Below, one piece after another: positions 21,601-27,239 of a stretch of 64,000 bases of DNA (position 1 is the first letter of the stretch; the number at the start of each line of letters is the position of its first letter). The position numbers were made by a program, and so were the translations under genes. The notes below the pieces were generated by a model that saw nothing but the letters and a program-made list of their open reading frames with translations, had not been told where the DNA came from and did no database searches. The stretch is from assembly GCA_903828245.1 (NCBI GenBank), contig CAIKLP010000037.1, positions 1 through 64,000 on the forward strand. The letters are read 5' to 3'. The stretch is from an uncultured bacterium. GTDB taxonomy: Bacteria > Bacteroidota > Bacteroidia > Sphingobacteriales > Sphingobacteriaceae.

Positions 21601-22208
21601 CAGTTACCAATGCAGGTGGTTGTTCTGCGAACGATGCGGTTGTGATCACAAACAAAGCAGTTCCGAACTCTACATTTACTACTCAAGTAGTTGATACTGC
21701 AAAAGGACAACAAGTTAAATTTACAGCGGTTGCAGCAGCTGGTACAAGTTATGCTTGGAACTTCGGCGACCCAACCAGTCCTGCAAACACTTCAAGTTTA
21801 GCTAGTCCAACACATTTATTCTCTGCTCAAGGTACTTATACTGTAACCTTAACAGTAACAAATGTGGCAACGGGATGTAAATCAATAACACAAACGGTAG
21901 TGTCCGTAACAGGATTTGCTAATGACTTCGCGAAAGTATTTAACTTAGTTGCAGCACCGAATCCATTCGCTGGAAACACTAAGATTAACTACGAATTGCC
22001 AAGCAATGCAAATGTTACCTTAGAAGTATACGACATGATTGGTAGAAAAGTTAGCACCATTGCTAGCGCTACTTACCAAGAATCAGGTGTACATACTTAT
22101 GATTTCTCTGCAGGTGATAATCAAAATGCAAGTGGAGTTTACATGGTTCGTTTAATTGTAGACGGTCAAGTAGCGATCTTGAGAGTGATTGATATCGCAA
22201 ACAGATAA
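9633..22208 (+). CDS. Giant (4191-residue) multidomain T9SS-secreted surface protein
   Basis: This protein has a signal peptide ending about residue 46 (LLVLTFLFVGVSNIQAQ) and a T9SS type A sorting domain at about 4101-4191 (AAPNPFAGNTKINYELP, MIGRKVS, GVYMVRLIVDG). Between them is a mosaic of beta modules. Three 'SGDW..AATW...VP' units start near residues 246, 759 and 1525, followed by beta-helix-like text. Five copies of a ~60-residue 'VGQ..SG.GI..GT.VSAISGT.LTLSQAA' module lie near 366, 595, 895, 1051 and 1364. An FN3-like domain is near 2168, a MAM-like region at 2271-2430, and four BNR-neuraminidase N-terminal-like domains near 2439, 2586, 2899 and 3045. Two GEVED domains ('CGTYTWGETEDY') lie at 2735-2895 and 3196-3353, a lamin-tail-like domain near 3488-3640, four 'LG.. 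.ICPG..TLDAG' units at 3729-4010 and a PKD domain at 4010-4095. No catalytic residues were recognised; an adhesin or matrix role is inferred. Confidence 0.9.
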   Translation: MNLISTNVSRVNEHKSNISQALKSFVYNWLLVLTFLFVGVSNIQAQTSILINPTTDGGFNSGTTFADNGWTVSNSANNPWVVGTGIGASPGTISGTAAYISNNNGVSASYTPDNNATNYFYRDITVPSGKTNIQLKFDWISNGESSYDMWQVFIAPTSITPVGVAAHPGSGTTNVPAGIAGATFLAFGQTQTTVQNAFIQIPTTYAGTTFRLIFSWKNETFGSDPPAIIDNISLTATPPQMFTAISSGPFTTASTWDKNAVPGQLDSIKIESGITVTANASASTVAYAEIGGTLTYATTATSFSTTGGFTVNATGVVNAFNLTTGKTLNVGGNLINNGSIDLSKTGATLVLNSVATTTSITNANAITNGSTSVTLAVANPLIVVGQYISGNGIAPLTTVSAISGTTLTLSQAANQTQVSATTLSFGGVQEANGTGSFVTGVIQNLTFNNTAPYNLINWNLSNSVIGTTLTFTKGRVALGSSNSMTVGTTTTSTGTLTISSLTEGFTSGKFIKWYAATVTGTAFTAATLPSVIGDTRMPFVTLTGDSRHAYWTRASSPTPTTGKLSCVYSAATTLSNTSVADATIITTQATPSIANAITSGSTTVTLGAPNGLIVVGQTVTGTGIASGTTVSAISGTTLTLSQAATTSSTSTAVTLTFTSPYSVGKKYDGNWTFSTESSNMTATGMNLLLYGYNAFNIINGNTRIINGSGIIGTTSTHQAGTASPLLTARRLNIPLITDLTASPVTLALASADVPVTSVSSGDWNTAATWSNNAVPTCTDAVIINPLHNITSTSSGNLAANITISALASLELSSGSLTVGCGTNNMFVNNAGKLTVSAGTLTINGNLNNIAGSTINQSGGNIIVDGNGGNVLNSVATGTPLVWFQAGGGTFSQITNTSGTVAGSPNVTLAAANANIQVGQTVNATSYFPAGTTVVSVNGTALTLSQGALGTNAFGCTLNFWPTNLINLTGGNLTVVDGHIGTATADRALTYSGSGLPNPNVTTNHTIQFGNGTSTDLASTNGFAISLGSRFAFGNMIVNTTSMYPYATQATSSAGVTSGSTAITLSATNTSILVGQGVSGLGIAPGTTVSAISTTALTLSQAATATVAGAQTLLFLTPAMVTSGTNAGPVIRGDLTITSGEYRIASGTTWVGGNIVNNGILTTIGVLNMGEVTYLNLATPTVTRNTASISIGGSGLFRNLLPLTTALPTANFASLTINNSNDNGVSLASAASLLSGSNTGTVSGTLVLNGNINTNGGTLALGTAGPSTIALPTPTVPTAGTLTITSGGITPGGKMRRYLTPTTLTTTSTNMFALVSGTNVRNVAMSVSGTGTQVAGWLEAGHADTAGLVATNNIELGFTDSAAVTTAGSASVVLYVADSRILVGQTISGPGIATGTLVSAISGTNLTLSQAATATTAVNVPLTFAGFTNDAISRSNWTFATGGGYSAGTLKLNVGLNATGLFQSTALSKTSPRAIQLIGAVGVHAIATGSGANPVANRANLTLANLTAAPFYVGGGTADIPWISVASGDWNNAATWNKNSVPACTNSVIINQGHTVTVNSAGNFAKEIVVNPTGTLVNASGSLQIGCTYNNNFMINNGTYTMNGGTLKINGSMLHNANSIFNQTAGDIIIDGNDSGFVARSVPTAVNILQLNSELVYLTGGKITITDPHAANGSTDFAFIYNNATSGSTNLNNIRFGLNHTIQFGDSLSTNPGGNIRGFYIATNYSSRNVAFGKVILNTAPGLNRNGVSFYNSTSAVLSDLVVKKGNLKLSGTLRVAGNIINNDTISTSGTLALSRYINAGDSVVTTPQTISGTGIFRNLDNPTTFTAGLTNLTIKNNNATGVTLNVPISVSGTLTLTSGIVNTSNTNLLRLGTATLAGTLSFPTTLTALTYVNGPFARTFAASRTAAGNSSATLFPVGKGGSYIPMYLDPTTASTGAVIMQSEAFNTNAGTPGPGVIASTLSTTHWETSVLDGLTNFTSSHVGLTGLTSMLLSNKILQSATGAGAYGAIIPSTTFTAGVAPEFNILTTSGSQILAADYLGNFAYADLTVCTTPTTQPSTLTFSQKGANSVRGTFTASTGASNYLVVAYPKDSSITQPVDYKTYSANAILGKGKVVAALTHPVNTFYMSNLTAATTYKLYVYTYNNTACYGPAYNITNPLYDTVRTATTPTTAPNTLAATAITNTGYTITWDADSISTFELDLSTTSDFSTYVTGYNAKALPISTRSETFTGLNGSTIYYARIRAINAGVYSNQSASLLTTTDCNALPASVLPWTEGFENQTLYTYNTFPSCWKSTASGTYATSAWYLTTTNPNSGTKAIRSVYNTNSWAFTPRFALTAGVAYDFSFFVRAYYGYMNLPLGVYVGKQANAASMTDTLATISSVNNLVMEQKKYIFVPDTTGEYSFGINTANQTAGTSTFDYYSFDDFKVNVTPLLTYDSAKVVAAPITSVTPSTTNAVVAKLRVYVSGNAPTQPLNATSITVGTTGTTNRNDISNLKVYYSGNSSNFNNSATQFGSTIAVPTANNIVTGTTSLSNGDNYFWVTYDVKSTATVNNYIDATIRSITTNAVARTPIDTAAVGNRLIEAPMTFISSTVTQVNTSSVEQNAKKEEILGVKVVTSATGGAIKFNGLDIGTTGTTSLTDIKNIKLYYTGNSATFATTTQVGSTVSTVGSTNTITDDVFLTNNTNYFWLTYDIDSLATLGNVVDAEVPNISIDGIVRTPSTTAPNGARTIRAAYCKSNATSTADDDIGNVTISRNGVDVLNNGVATPLLNNSTSIKTYSDFTKTVAPVQLLKSGVYNFSVSQINSGSYYSTGRAIYIDYNDDGDFLDANEKVFQTTATISPAGTPSTGQFTVPCDAVSGFARMRVVLIESTAAPASCGTYTWGETEDYTVQLIPSKRAFVSSNTSQDTTLISAGSVDEKIVGIPVVTSGCGDSLIVSSFSFGIGQTTAASDILTAKLYYTNSINRFSTDSLFGSTSVTGNTFTITGLKRMATDTSWFWLAYDVKPTAAVNNQIDASVTNHTINGVVSSPSVQSPAGFRVIAPPATYISSTAYSQMTSDVYQGTKRNVMLRGVIRMSGGSPVALNSMDFNTTGSTSANVDVDSAEVWFSSDSTTFSQTLTNRYGSAYLNPNGSFTVSGSKLLKSGANYFWLTYSIPTTATINNLLDAEFTSSNIANSVKTPTLSAPAGSRTIKAPYCDSYALDVDDEDIGGVVFSTIATGTDFTPLSNILSVNTYTNFTSLPAAPVQKRVPTPITVYIINSSAFSYTTSVNVFIDYNHNSVFDLPGERVAQNVLASVASGGSRNFTANINIPITAMLGETRMRVVAVETSTALLAPCGTYTWGETEDYVVNILPPPPGDWYNPVFTSVTSTPNGNACLAVPHLITADITDSSGIYPPTIRYAVNGVKQAPIGMSRTGATTFVGTIPTYVNQSIAYDIYATDSSANQNFDSSAVFTYIDQYLSVYAGEDEIGTIGSGTKLTAYSNLLNSMRITEVNLYGYYGTGTQTVYPPYLNTTTLKDDNVEITNMGSVPMNLSGFTFQTVGANVNTLVFPAGTIVMPDSVAVIRMASGTPNPLYNYFTTAGFGPSSGSAMGVILKDPSGVIIDAIALNTYTFPSSTGVTSADWSGAGISSPSGQAGPSLSGSDNNTATNWLPSATLTTSMGYKNTGLVSVATPTVTWTGSQLGAPMTGAQIMTPNYTSFGTYTYVASLSDGTCTATDTVKVTAITPYVINLGANTAICPGSAITLDAGVLTDATYLWSTGATTQTINVSTAGTYSVTATSALYGKTATDTIEVTMGSFPIKPFGADTTFCRNGLFVCDALNPGSTYLWSNGATTQTINATLAGTYSVRISSAAGCVTMDTMTLSYKTAPVVNLGADVSICPGSSATLDAGNPGLTYLWSTGATTQTIVATTAGQYIVTVFGTNGCSSNDTLTLSLKAVPVVNLGVDQNICTSDTITLNAANPGATYLWSTGETTQTISVNLANTYSVAVTNAGGCSANDAVVITNKAVPNSTFTTQVVDTAKGQQVKFTAVAAAGTSYAWNFGDPTSPANTSSLASPTHLFSAQGTYTVTLTVTNVATGCKSITQTVVSVTGFANDFAKVFNLVAAPNPFAGNTKINYELPSNANVTLEVYDMIGRKVSTIASATYQESGVHTYDFSAGDNQNASGVYMVRLIVDGQVAILRVIDIANR

Positions 22209-22226
22209 TCAATAATTAATAAATGG

Positions 22227-22258
22227 AAAAGGCGACCTAGCAATAGGTCGCCTTTTTT
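22227..22258 (+). terminator. Rho-independent terminator of the giant T9SS gene
   Basis: A perfect stem (AAAAGGCGACCTA pairing with TAGGTCGCCTTTT) with a GCAA tetraloop is followed by a T run. It starts about 20 bases after the stop codon. The GC-rich core in an AT-rich background makes this a strong intrinsic terminator. Confidence 0.93.
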
Positions 22259-22283
22259 GTTTATATAAGATAGATAAATTGAT

Positions 22284-22291
22284 TATTTTTG
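22284..22291 (+). promoter_or_regulatory. -7 element of the Lrp-type regulator gene
   Basis: TATTTTTG matches TAnnTTTG exactly and lies 18 bases before the ATG. A TTG 24 bases upstream (22257-22259) is slightly too far for an ideal -33 element and overlaps the preceding terminator. Confidence 0.4.
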
Positions 22292-22309
22292 AGTTTAGTT
22301 TGATAAATC

Positions 22310-22786
22310 ATGAGCCACAACATAGATAAAATTGATGTTTCTATTATGCAATTATTGCAACAAGATTCTACCAGTGCCATCAAAGATATTGCCAAAGAAG
22401 TAGGCTTAAGTGCTACGCCAACCTACGAAAGAATCAAGCGTTTAGAGGCCGATGGTTATATTAAAAAGTATGTGGCCGTATTAGATGGTCAGAAGCTAGG
22501 CTTAGACATTGTAGTGTATTGTAATGTTACTTTAAAAGAACAAAACAAAGAAGCCTTATTGGGTTTCGAAAATGCTATTTCTGCATTACCAGAAGTATTG
22601 GATGTAATTGGTTTATCGGGTCAATACGATTATTTAATCAAAATTGTATCGCCCAATATTCAAGCGTACAACGATTTTTTATTGAATAAACTCAGTGGCA
22701 TTCCAAACATTGCACAGTTTCATAGCAATATTGTATTGGGTAAAATTAAACACAATACACCCATGCCACTCACGCATTTAAAATAA
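22310..22786 (+). CDS. Lrp/AsnC-family transcriptional regulator
   Basis: The 158-residue protein has an N-terminal winged helix-turn-helix at about residues 5-60 (KIDVSIMQLLQQDS, IKDIAKEVGLSATPTYERIKRLE). A C-terminal RAM ligand-binding and oligomerisation domain follows (LPEVLDVIGLSGQYDYLIKI). Lrp/AsnC regulators sense amino acids and control amino-acid metabolism or transport. The ligand is not predictable here. The gene stands alone between a terminator and a convergent gene that begins two bases after its stop, so it may regulate distant genes or itself. The family call is firm. Confidence 0.93.
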   Translation: MSHNIDKIDVSIMQLLQQDSTSAIKDIAKEVGLSATPTYERIKRLEADGYIKKYVAVLDGQKLGLDIVVYCNVTLKEQNKEALLGFENAISALPEVLDVIGLSGQYDYLIKIVSPNIQAYNDFLLNKLSGIPNIAQFHSNIVLGKIKHNTPMPLTHLK

Positions 22787-22787
22787 T

Positions 22788-23456
22788 TTATTTCTTTTTC
22801 CAGATTTGTTGGATTTGATCGGAGCTTAATACCTCTAGACCAGCATTTCCGCTCTGTGCCTTTAAATACATAGCATTGGCTACCACCATGGCATCTATCG
22901 ATTTATATTTTTTTAATGGTCCGAGCATCATTATTTCAAAAAATGGCAGCAATATTAATGCGATTTTTTCGCCTAACCTAAACTCTTTGCGAAAGCCCTT
23001 TAAAAATGAAGGTTGAAAAATATAGGTACTGTTAAAATTTAATTTTTGAATAGCTTCTTCTAATTCGCCTTTTATTTTACTGTAAAATATTTTTGAATTT
23101 TTATCGGCGCCAAGTGCACTGACTAATAAAAATTGGGTAGCACCATTTTGTTTTGCCATTTGGGCAACTTGTAATGGATAGGTATAATCTACTTTGGTAA
23201 ATGCTTCGCGCGAACCCGCTACTGCAATGGTAGTGCCTAAACAACAATAAATATCGTCTGCTTTTATTTCGGCTTGGTGCTTGGCTAAATGGTCAAAATC
23301 GCAAACAATATTGTTTAGTTTAGGGTGCGTAAAGCCAATAGGCTTGCGGCTGATAGCGATTACTCGCTCGTAAGCATTTTCGTTTAATAAATAGCTTAAA
23401 CAAAACTTTCCAACCAAACCAGTTGCACCAATAATTAAAGCTGTTTTATTTTCCAT
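22788..23456 (-). CDS. NAD(P)-binding Rossmann protein, HTATIP2/TIP30-like
   Basis: This 222-residue protein has a nucleotide-binding loop GATGLVG at residues 11-17. It is an atypical short-chain dehydrogenase of the NAD(P)H-binding/HTATIP2 group, with further motifs CCLGTT, VSALGAD and YSKIKGELE. The last holds the Tyr-x-x-x-Lys pair. The substrate is unknown; relatives are annotated as nucleoside-diphosphate-sugar epimerase-like oxidoreductases. Its start overlaps the end of ybeY by 11 bases, so it is probably the last gene of the minus-strand run from the aminotransferase. Confidence 0.8.
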   Translation of the reverse strand: MENKTALIIGATGLVGKFCLSYLLNENAYERVIAISRKPIGFTHPKLNNIVCDFDHLAKHQAEIKADDIYCCLGTTIAVAGSREAFTKVDYTYPLQVAQMAKQNGATQFLLVSALGADKNSKIFYSKIKGELEEAIQKLNFNSTYIFQPSFLKGFRKEFRLGEKIALILLPFFEIMMLGPLKKYKSIDAMVVANAMYLKAQSGNAGLEVLSSDQIQQIWKKK

Positions 23457-23877
23457 CGAATGTTCTTTTGGCTAAGTAATAATTTTCTTTTGTAGTCATG
23501 GTTAATTTGCTTGCTTTACTTTTATCGGTATAGCCCATTAAATGTAAAGCGCCATGTACTAACACGCGACACATTTCTTCCGATTCACTGACCTTAAAAG
23601 ATTCGGCATTTTCTAATACCCGATCGGTACTCAAAAAAATATCGCCCGCAATACTGCCTTTTTTTTCTGAATGGTCAAAGGTAATAATATCGGTGAAAGT
23701 ATCGTGTTGTAAATAAGTTACATTAATCTGATGCAAATACTCATCGGAACATAAAATATAATTGAGTGCCGAAATTTTAAATCCTTCTTCGGCTGCAACA
23801 GCCTTAATCCATTGCTTTAGCTCGTTTTTTTGCTTTAATTTATAATTACTTTCTTCGTTAAAAAAATGAATGGCCAT
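23446..23877 (-). CDS. ybeY: Endoribonuclease YbeY (rRNA maturation)
   Basis: YbeY is a metal-dependent endoribonuclease involved in 16S rRNA 3'-end maturation and ribosome quality control. The 143-residue product has YLQHDTFTDIITFDHS, GDIFLS and the metal-site segment HGALHLMGYTDKSK. In the classic motif HGxLHLxGYDH the third zinc ligand is His; here an Asp stands at that position. I recall Bacteroidota family members sharing this, so it is probably not a loss of function. It sits between the DUF4175 gene (six bases away) and the Rossmann gene that overlaps it. Confidence 0.9.
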   Translation of the reverse strand: MAIHFFNEESNYKLKQKNELKQWIKAVAAEEGFKISALNYILCSDEYLHQINVTYLQHDTFTDIITFDHSEKKGSIAGDIFLSTDRVLENAESFKVSESEEMCRVLVHGALHLMGYTDKSKASKLTMTTKENYYLAKRTFDGK

Positions 23878-23882
23878 GGTGT

Positions 23883-26800
23883 TTATTTTGGTTGAATAAT
23901 CATTAATTGATCGAAATAGGCATTGGTTTTTTCTTTGTAATAAGGTTTAAAATTTGGCGGAACCGTTCTCATTAAATCTATTTCGGCGGTTTTTAATTTT
24001 TTGTATTGTTCAAATTTAATATTTGCTGGAGATAATGGTGTTTTTGCCTGTGCGGCTTCTCTTGCTTGATCTTGCTCTCTTTCTTTTATTGCTTTTTCTG
24101 TTGCCAGTAATCTAGACATAATTTCTTGTTGTCTATTAATGGTTTGTTGATTGATATTCTTGTTATACAAATCGCTTTCGGTTTTTTCCATTTCCTTTTT
24201 TAATTGAGAAATTTCTTTTCCATTTCCACCTTGTCCGTTTTTATCCATTTGCTGCGATAATTGATCCATGGCATTTCGAATGGCTTGTTGTTGGGCAGCC
24301 ATTTGAGCCATTTGTTGCGACATTTGCCCCTTTCCGGGCTTTTGGCCTGGTTTCATCCCATTTTTGAGTTGTTCTATTTGCTTATTTAATTCGCTTTGCA
24401 TTTTAGACAATCCTTCACCTTTGCCTTTTCCTCCCGGTTTTTTGCTTGGTTTGGCACCAGGTTTTCCTCCTTGTTTTTTGCTTTGACTCTCTTTTTGCAT
24501 TTGATCTAAAATTTCGGAAAGCAGTACCGCTAAATTATTAATCGATGTCATGGCATATTGTTGACGCATGCTTGCTAGGCCTGTATTTCTCGCTTCTAAT
24601 GCGGCAATACTTTGTAACATGTTTAAACTGGCTTTACCCGTTTCTTTATTCACGATAGATTTTATCTGCAAGACTTTTTTGCTTAAGGCAAATAAACTGT
24701 CTTCGATCATTTTCATATCCTCATTTAAGTTACGCTGTGTTTTAGCCAGGGCAGTGTATTGAGGGTCGTTGATGTTTGTTTTCTTTGTATCGTTGAGTGT
24801 TTTTTCTTGAGCAAAAGAAAGTTGAACAAGGTTGTCTAATATTTGTCTTAGTGCGCGCATGTTAATATCAAGCTCTTCTGCTTCTCCCGCTTCTTGTTGT
24901 TTTTTCATTTTATCGGCAAGCTTTTTCATTTTGTCAGCCGCACTTTTTTGTGATTCGCTTGCTTTATTTGTTTTATTATTTTCTAATTCCTCATTGGTTT
25001 TATTCAAATCATTTTCGATGTCTTTTAAATCGGCAGCTGGATTTTCCATTTCCATTTTATCTGCTAAAGCTTCATTTTTTTGCTGTAAATCCTTAAAGTC
25101 GTTCTGCAAATCTTTGAAATCTTTGTTGAGCTTTTGTTGCGCATCTTTGAGCTCAGAAACAGGTGTTTTTTTGTCCTTTAGTTGCTCATTTATAGCCTTT
25201 TGTTCTTCAGAAAGAGTGTTTAATCTTTCGATGTTTTCTTTCGTTTTTTGCTCCACTTCTAGCTTTTTAAATAACTCCAACATGCGATCCATTTCTTTTG
25301 CAATTTCTTTATTGTCTAATTGCATTTTTTGAATAGACTCTTGTGTTTTTTCTTTATTATTTTCGGCAAGCAGCTTTTCTAATTCTTTAATTAATTCTTT
25401 TGTTTTATTATCTAATAAATTTTCAAATAATTCATTGATTTGTTTTTTCTTATCAATTAATTCTTGATCAAACTTTTTATAGTCTTTATTAATTTCGTTA
25501 TTTGTTATATTTTGATTTTGTATTTCTTTTACTTCTTCGGCTAATTTTTTTTGATTGGCAATTAATTCGGCAACTTCTTTTTTCTCTTCAAAATTAAGTT
25601 CTTTTTTCTCGCGTAATTTCTCGTTAATTTTTTTAGCCTCTTTCTGAATTTTTTCTGCTTGTTTAATAGCCGAAGCAATTTTTTCTTTGAGTGCTTTATT
25701 GGCCTCATTTTCTTCTTTACTGATGCTGGCCACACTAGGCGCTTGGTATACAAATAACTCAGATTTGCTCGATTTAGGCCCATTTAAACCATCATTATCC
25801 CATACTTCGAAATAATATTGTAATTCGTCTTCGAGGGCTAATCCCAATTCGCTGGTATTGATATGATAAAAAATTTGTTCGTTAGTTGTGCCTACTCGTA
25901 TAGGAATCGTCACCGTTTTAGTAAGCTTTTCTTTATTAATTTTAGTAATGCTATAATGAAATTCGAGTTTTGTTAAACCATAATCATCTTTTATTGCACC
26001 ACTAAAAAATAAATTGGCACGGTTACTAGAATCCCTTGCCTGATTTACACGAATGCTTGGATATAAATCGGGAATTACCTCTATGACATAATTAATGGGC
26101 TCTGTTATAAAGCTATTTTTGTTTTTTGCTTGAATACTATAGTTTAAATTTCTAATTATTTGTTTTCGATAATTAGCTTGATTATTTGTTATCCTTATTT
26201 TTTCTGTTTGTTGATTGCTAATAAAAAGGATATCATCTGCAGCTGTAGTTTGAAAAATCCATTGGAGTTTGCTACCTGCGGGTATGGTTAAATTGCCAGT
26301 ATTTTTAACTGTTTCGGCCGCTTTATGTAAATAATTAGGATAGTTTACTTGTATTTCAAACTTGACTATGGCAGGATTAGGCAAAACCGTTATTTCATAT
26401 GTTTCCGAATCGTATCCGAGTGCTTGAAAATAAAAGCGGCTGCTTTGTCTTAAGTTGAGTAAGGTGTATTCGAAGGTACTATTTGTTTTTTTCTCTAGTT
26501 TAAAACTATTGTTATTGATCAGCACTTGAATATCTTGTGGAATTGGATCGCCGCTTAATGCTAATTCGAGTTTGAGTGCATCGCCTTGTTTAACCACAAG
26601 CGATTTATTTTTTAAATGAAATTGAAAACTCGCTGGCTTTGCATAACTTTTATTGAAATGAATTAATCGTGCGCCTCCTTGTTTAATAAAATTAGGATTG
26701 ATAATGGCTGTAAGCAACAATATGCAAAAGGGAATTAAAGCATATTGTAATCGTTTTTTATTTTGTTTAAGATCTATTGCTTTAACAAACGGAATGGGCT

Positions 26801-27239
26801 GTAAGCGTTCCGTTTTTTGTTGGATACTGGCTAAAATTAATTCGGTATTTTGACCAGCATGAGCGGCTTGTTCGTTAAGTTGTAAAACATTGATTAATTG
26901 ATCTTTAACTTCTGAAAAATGGGCCGATAGTATGTTAGCCGCCGCTGCATAATCTAGTGTTTTCCGTAGTCTTAGTAAATTTAATGCCGGTTGCATTAAC
27001 CATTTCATAATTAAATAGAGCACCGCAAGTAGATACACTAGCCACAGCATTTTTTTAATAACTGGCGATAAGAATAAATAAAACTCTAAACTATTAATGA
27101 GTAAAAAAGAAATGAGCGTAAAACTGGCAAAATAAATACAGCCTCGTATCAGTTTTTGTTGATGATACTTTTTAATAAACTCGTCGAGTTTTTCTATGAG
27201 TAGTGTATAATTATTTTTCGGCTCCATTTTAATAGCCAT
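23883..27239 (-). CDS. Large DUF4175-family membrane protein with long coiled coil
   Basis: This 1118-residue protein resembles the DUF4175 family of Bacteroidota and Alphaproteobacteria. Hydrophobic segments lie near residues 34-55, 62-80 and 165-182. A beta-rich middle follows (about 190-480, with LTIPAGSKLQWIF and DDYGLTKLEF). A very long Lys/Glu/Gln-rich coiled coil spans about 495-760. A Gln/Gly/Lys-rich stretch lies near 895-1000 and a final helical segment ends the protein. It probably sits in the inner membrane with the bulk in the periplasm, as the middle resembles extracellular Ig-like domains. The start overlaps rarA by 11 bases; a second ATG at 27227 lies just after the rarA stop. 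The function is unknown. Confidence 0.75.
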   Translation of the reverse strand: MAIKMEPKNNYTLLIEKLDEFIKKYHQQKLIRGCIYFASFTLISFLLINSLEFYLFLSPVIKKMLWLVYLLAVLYLIMKWLMQPALNLLRLRKTLDYAAAANILSAHFSEVKDQLINVLQLNEQAAHAGQNTELILASIQQKTERLQPIPFVKAIDLKQNKKRLQYALIPFCILLLTAIINPNFIKQGGARLIHFNKSYAKPASFQFHLKNKSLVVKQGDALKLELALSGDPIPQDIQVLINNNSFKLEKKTNSTFEYTLLNLRQSSRFYFQALGYDSETYEITVLPNPAIVKFEIQVNYPNYLHKAAETVKNTGNLTIPAGSKLQWIFQTTAADDILFISNQQTEKIRITNNQANYRKQIIRNLNYSIQAKNKNSFITEPINYVIEVIPDLYPSIRVNQARDSSNRANLFFSGAIKDDYGLTKLEFHYSITKINKEKLTKTVTIPIRVGTTNEQIFYHINTSELGLALEDELQYYFEVWDNDGLNGPKSSKSELFVYQAPSVASISKEENEANKALKEKIASAIKQAEKIQKEAKKINEKLREKKELNFEEKKEVAELIANQKKLAEEVKEIQNQNITNNEINKDYKKFDQELIDKKKQINELFENLLDNKTKELIKELEKLLAENNKEKTQESIQKMQLDNKEIAKEMDRMLELFKKLEVEQKTKENIERLNTLSEEQKAINEQLKDKKTPVSELKDAQQKLNKDFKDLQNDFKDLQQKNEALADKMEMENPAADLKDIENDLNKTNEELENNKTNKASESQKSAADKMKKLADKMKKQQEAGEAEELDINMRALRQILDNLVQLSFAQEKTLNDTKKTNINDPQYTALAKTQRNLNEDMKMIEDSLFALSKKVLQIKSIVNKETGKASLNMLQSIAALEARNTGLASMRQQYAMTSINNLAVLLSEILDQMQKESQSKKQGGKPGAKPSKKPGGKGKGEGLSKMQSELNKQIEQLKNGMKPGQKPGKGQMSQQMAQMAAQQQAIRNAMDQLSQQMDKNGQGGNGKEISQLKKEMEKTESDLYNKNINQQTINRQQEIMSRLLATEKAIKEREQDQAREAAQAKTPLSPANIKFEQYKKLKTAEIDLMRTVPPNFKPYYKEKTNAYFDQLMIIQPK

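Noticed and set aside
9633-22208. Tandem repeats in the giant gene as a CRISPR or satellite array
   Set aside because: Similarity is at protein level only; the DNA copies are diverged and within one intact frame.
24832-25332. 166-codon Ser/Phe/Cys-rich frame opposite the DUF4175 coiled coil
   Set aside because: It is the antisense of a Lys/Glu/Gln-rich coiled coil, which automatically gives Phe/Ser/Leu-rich text.
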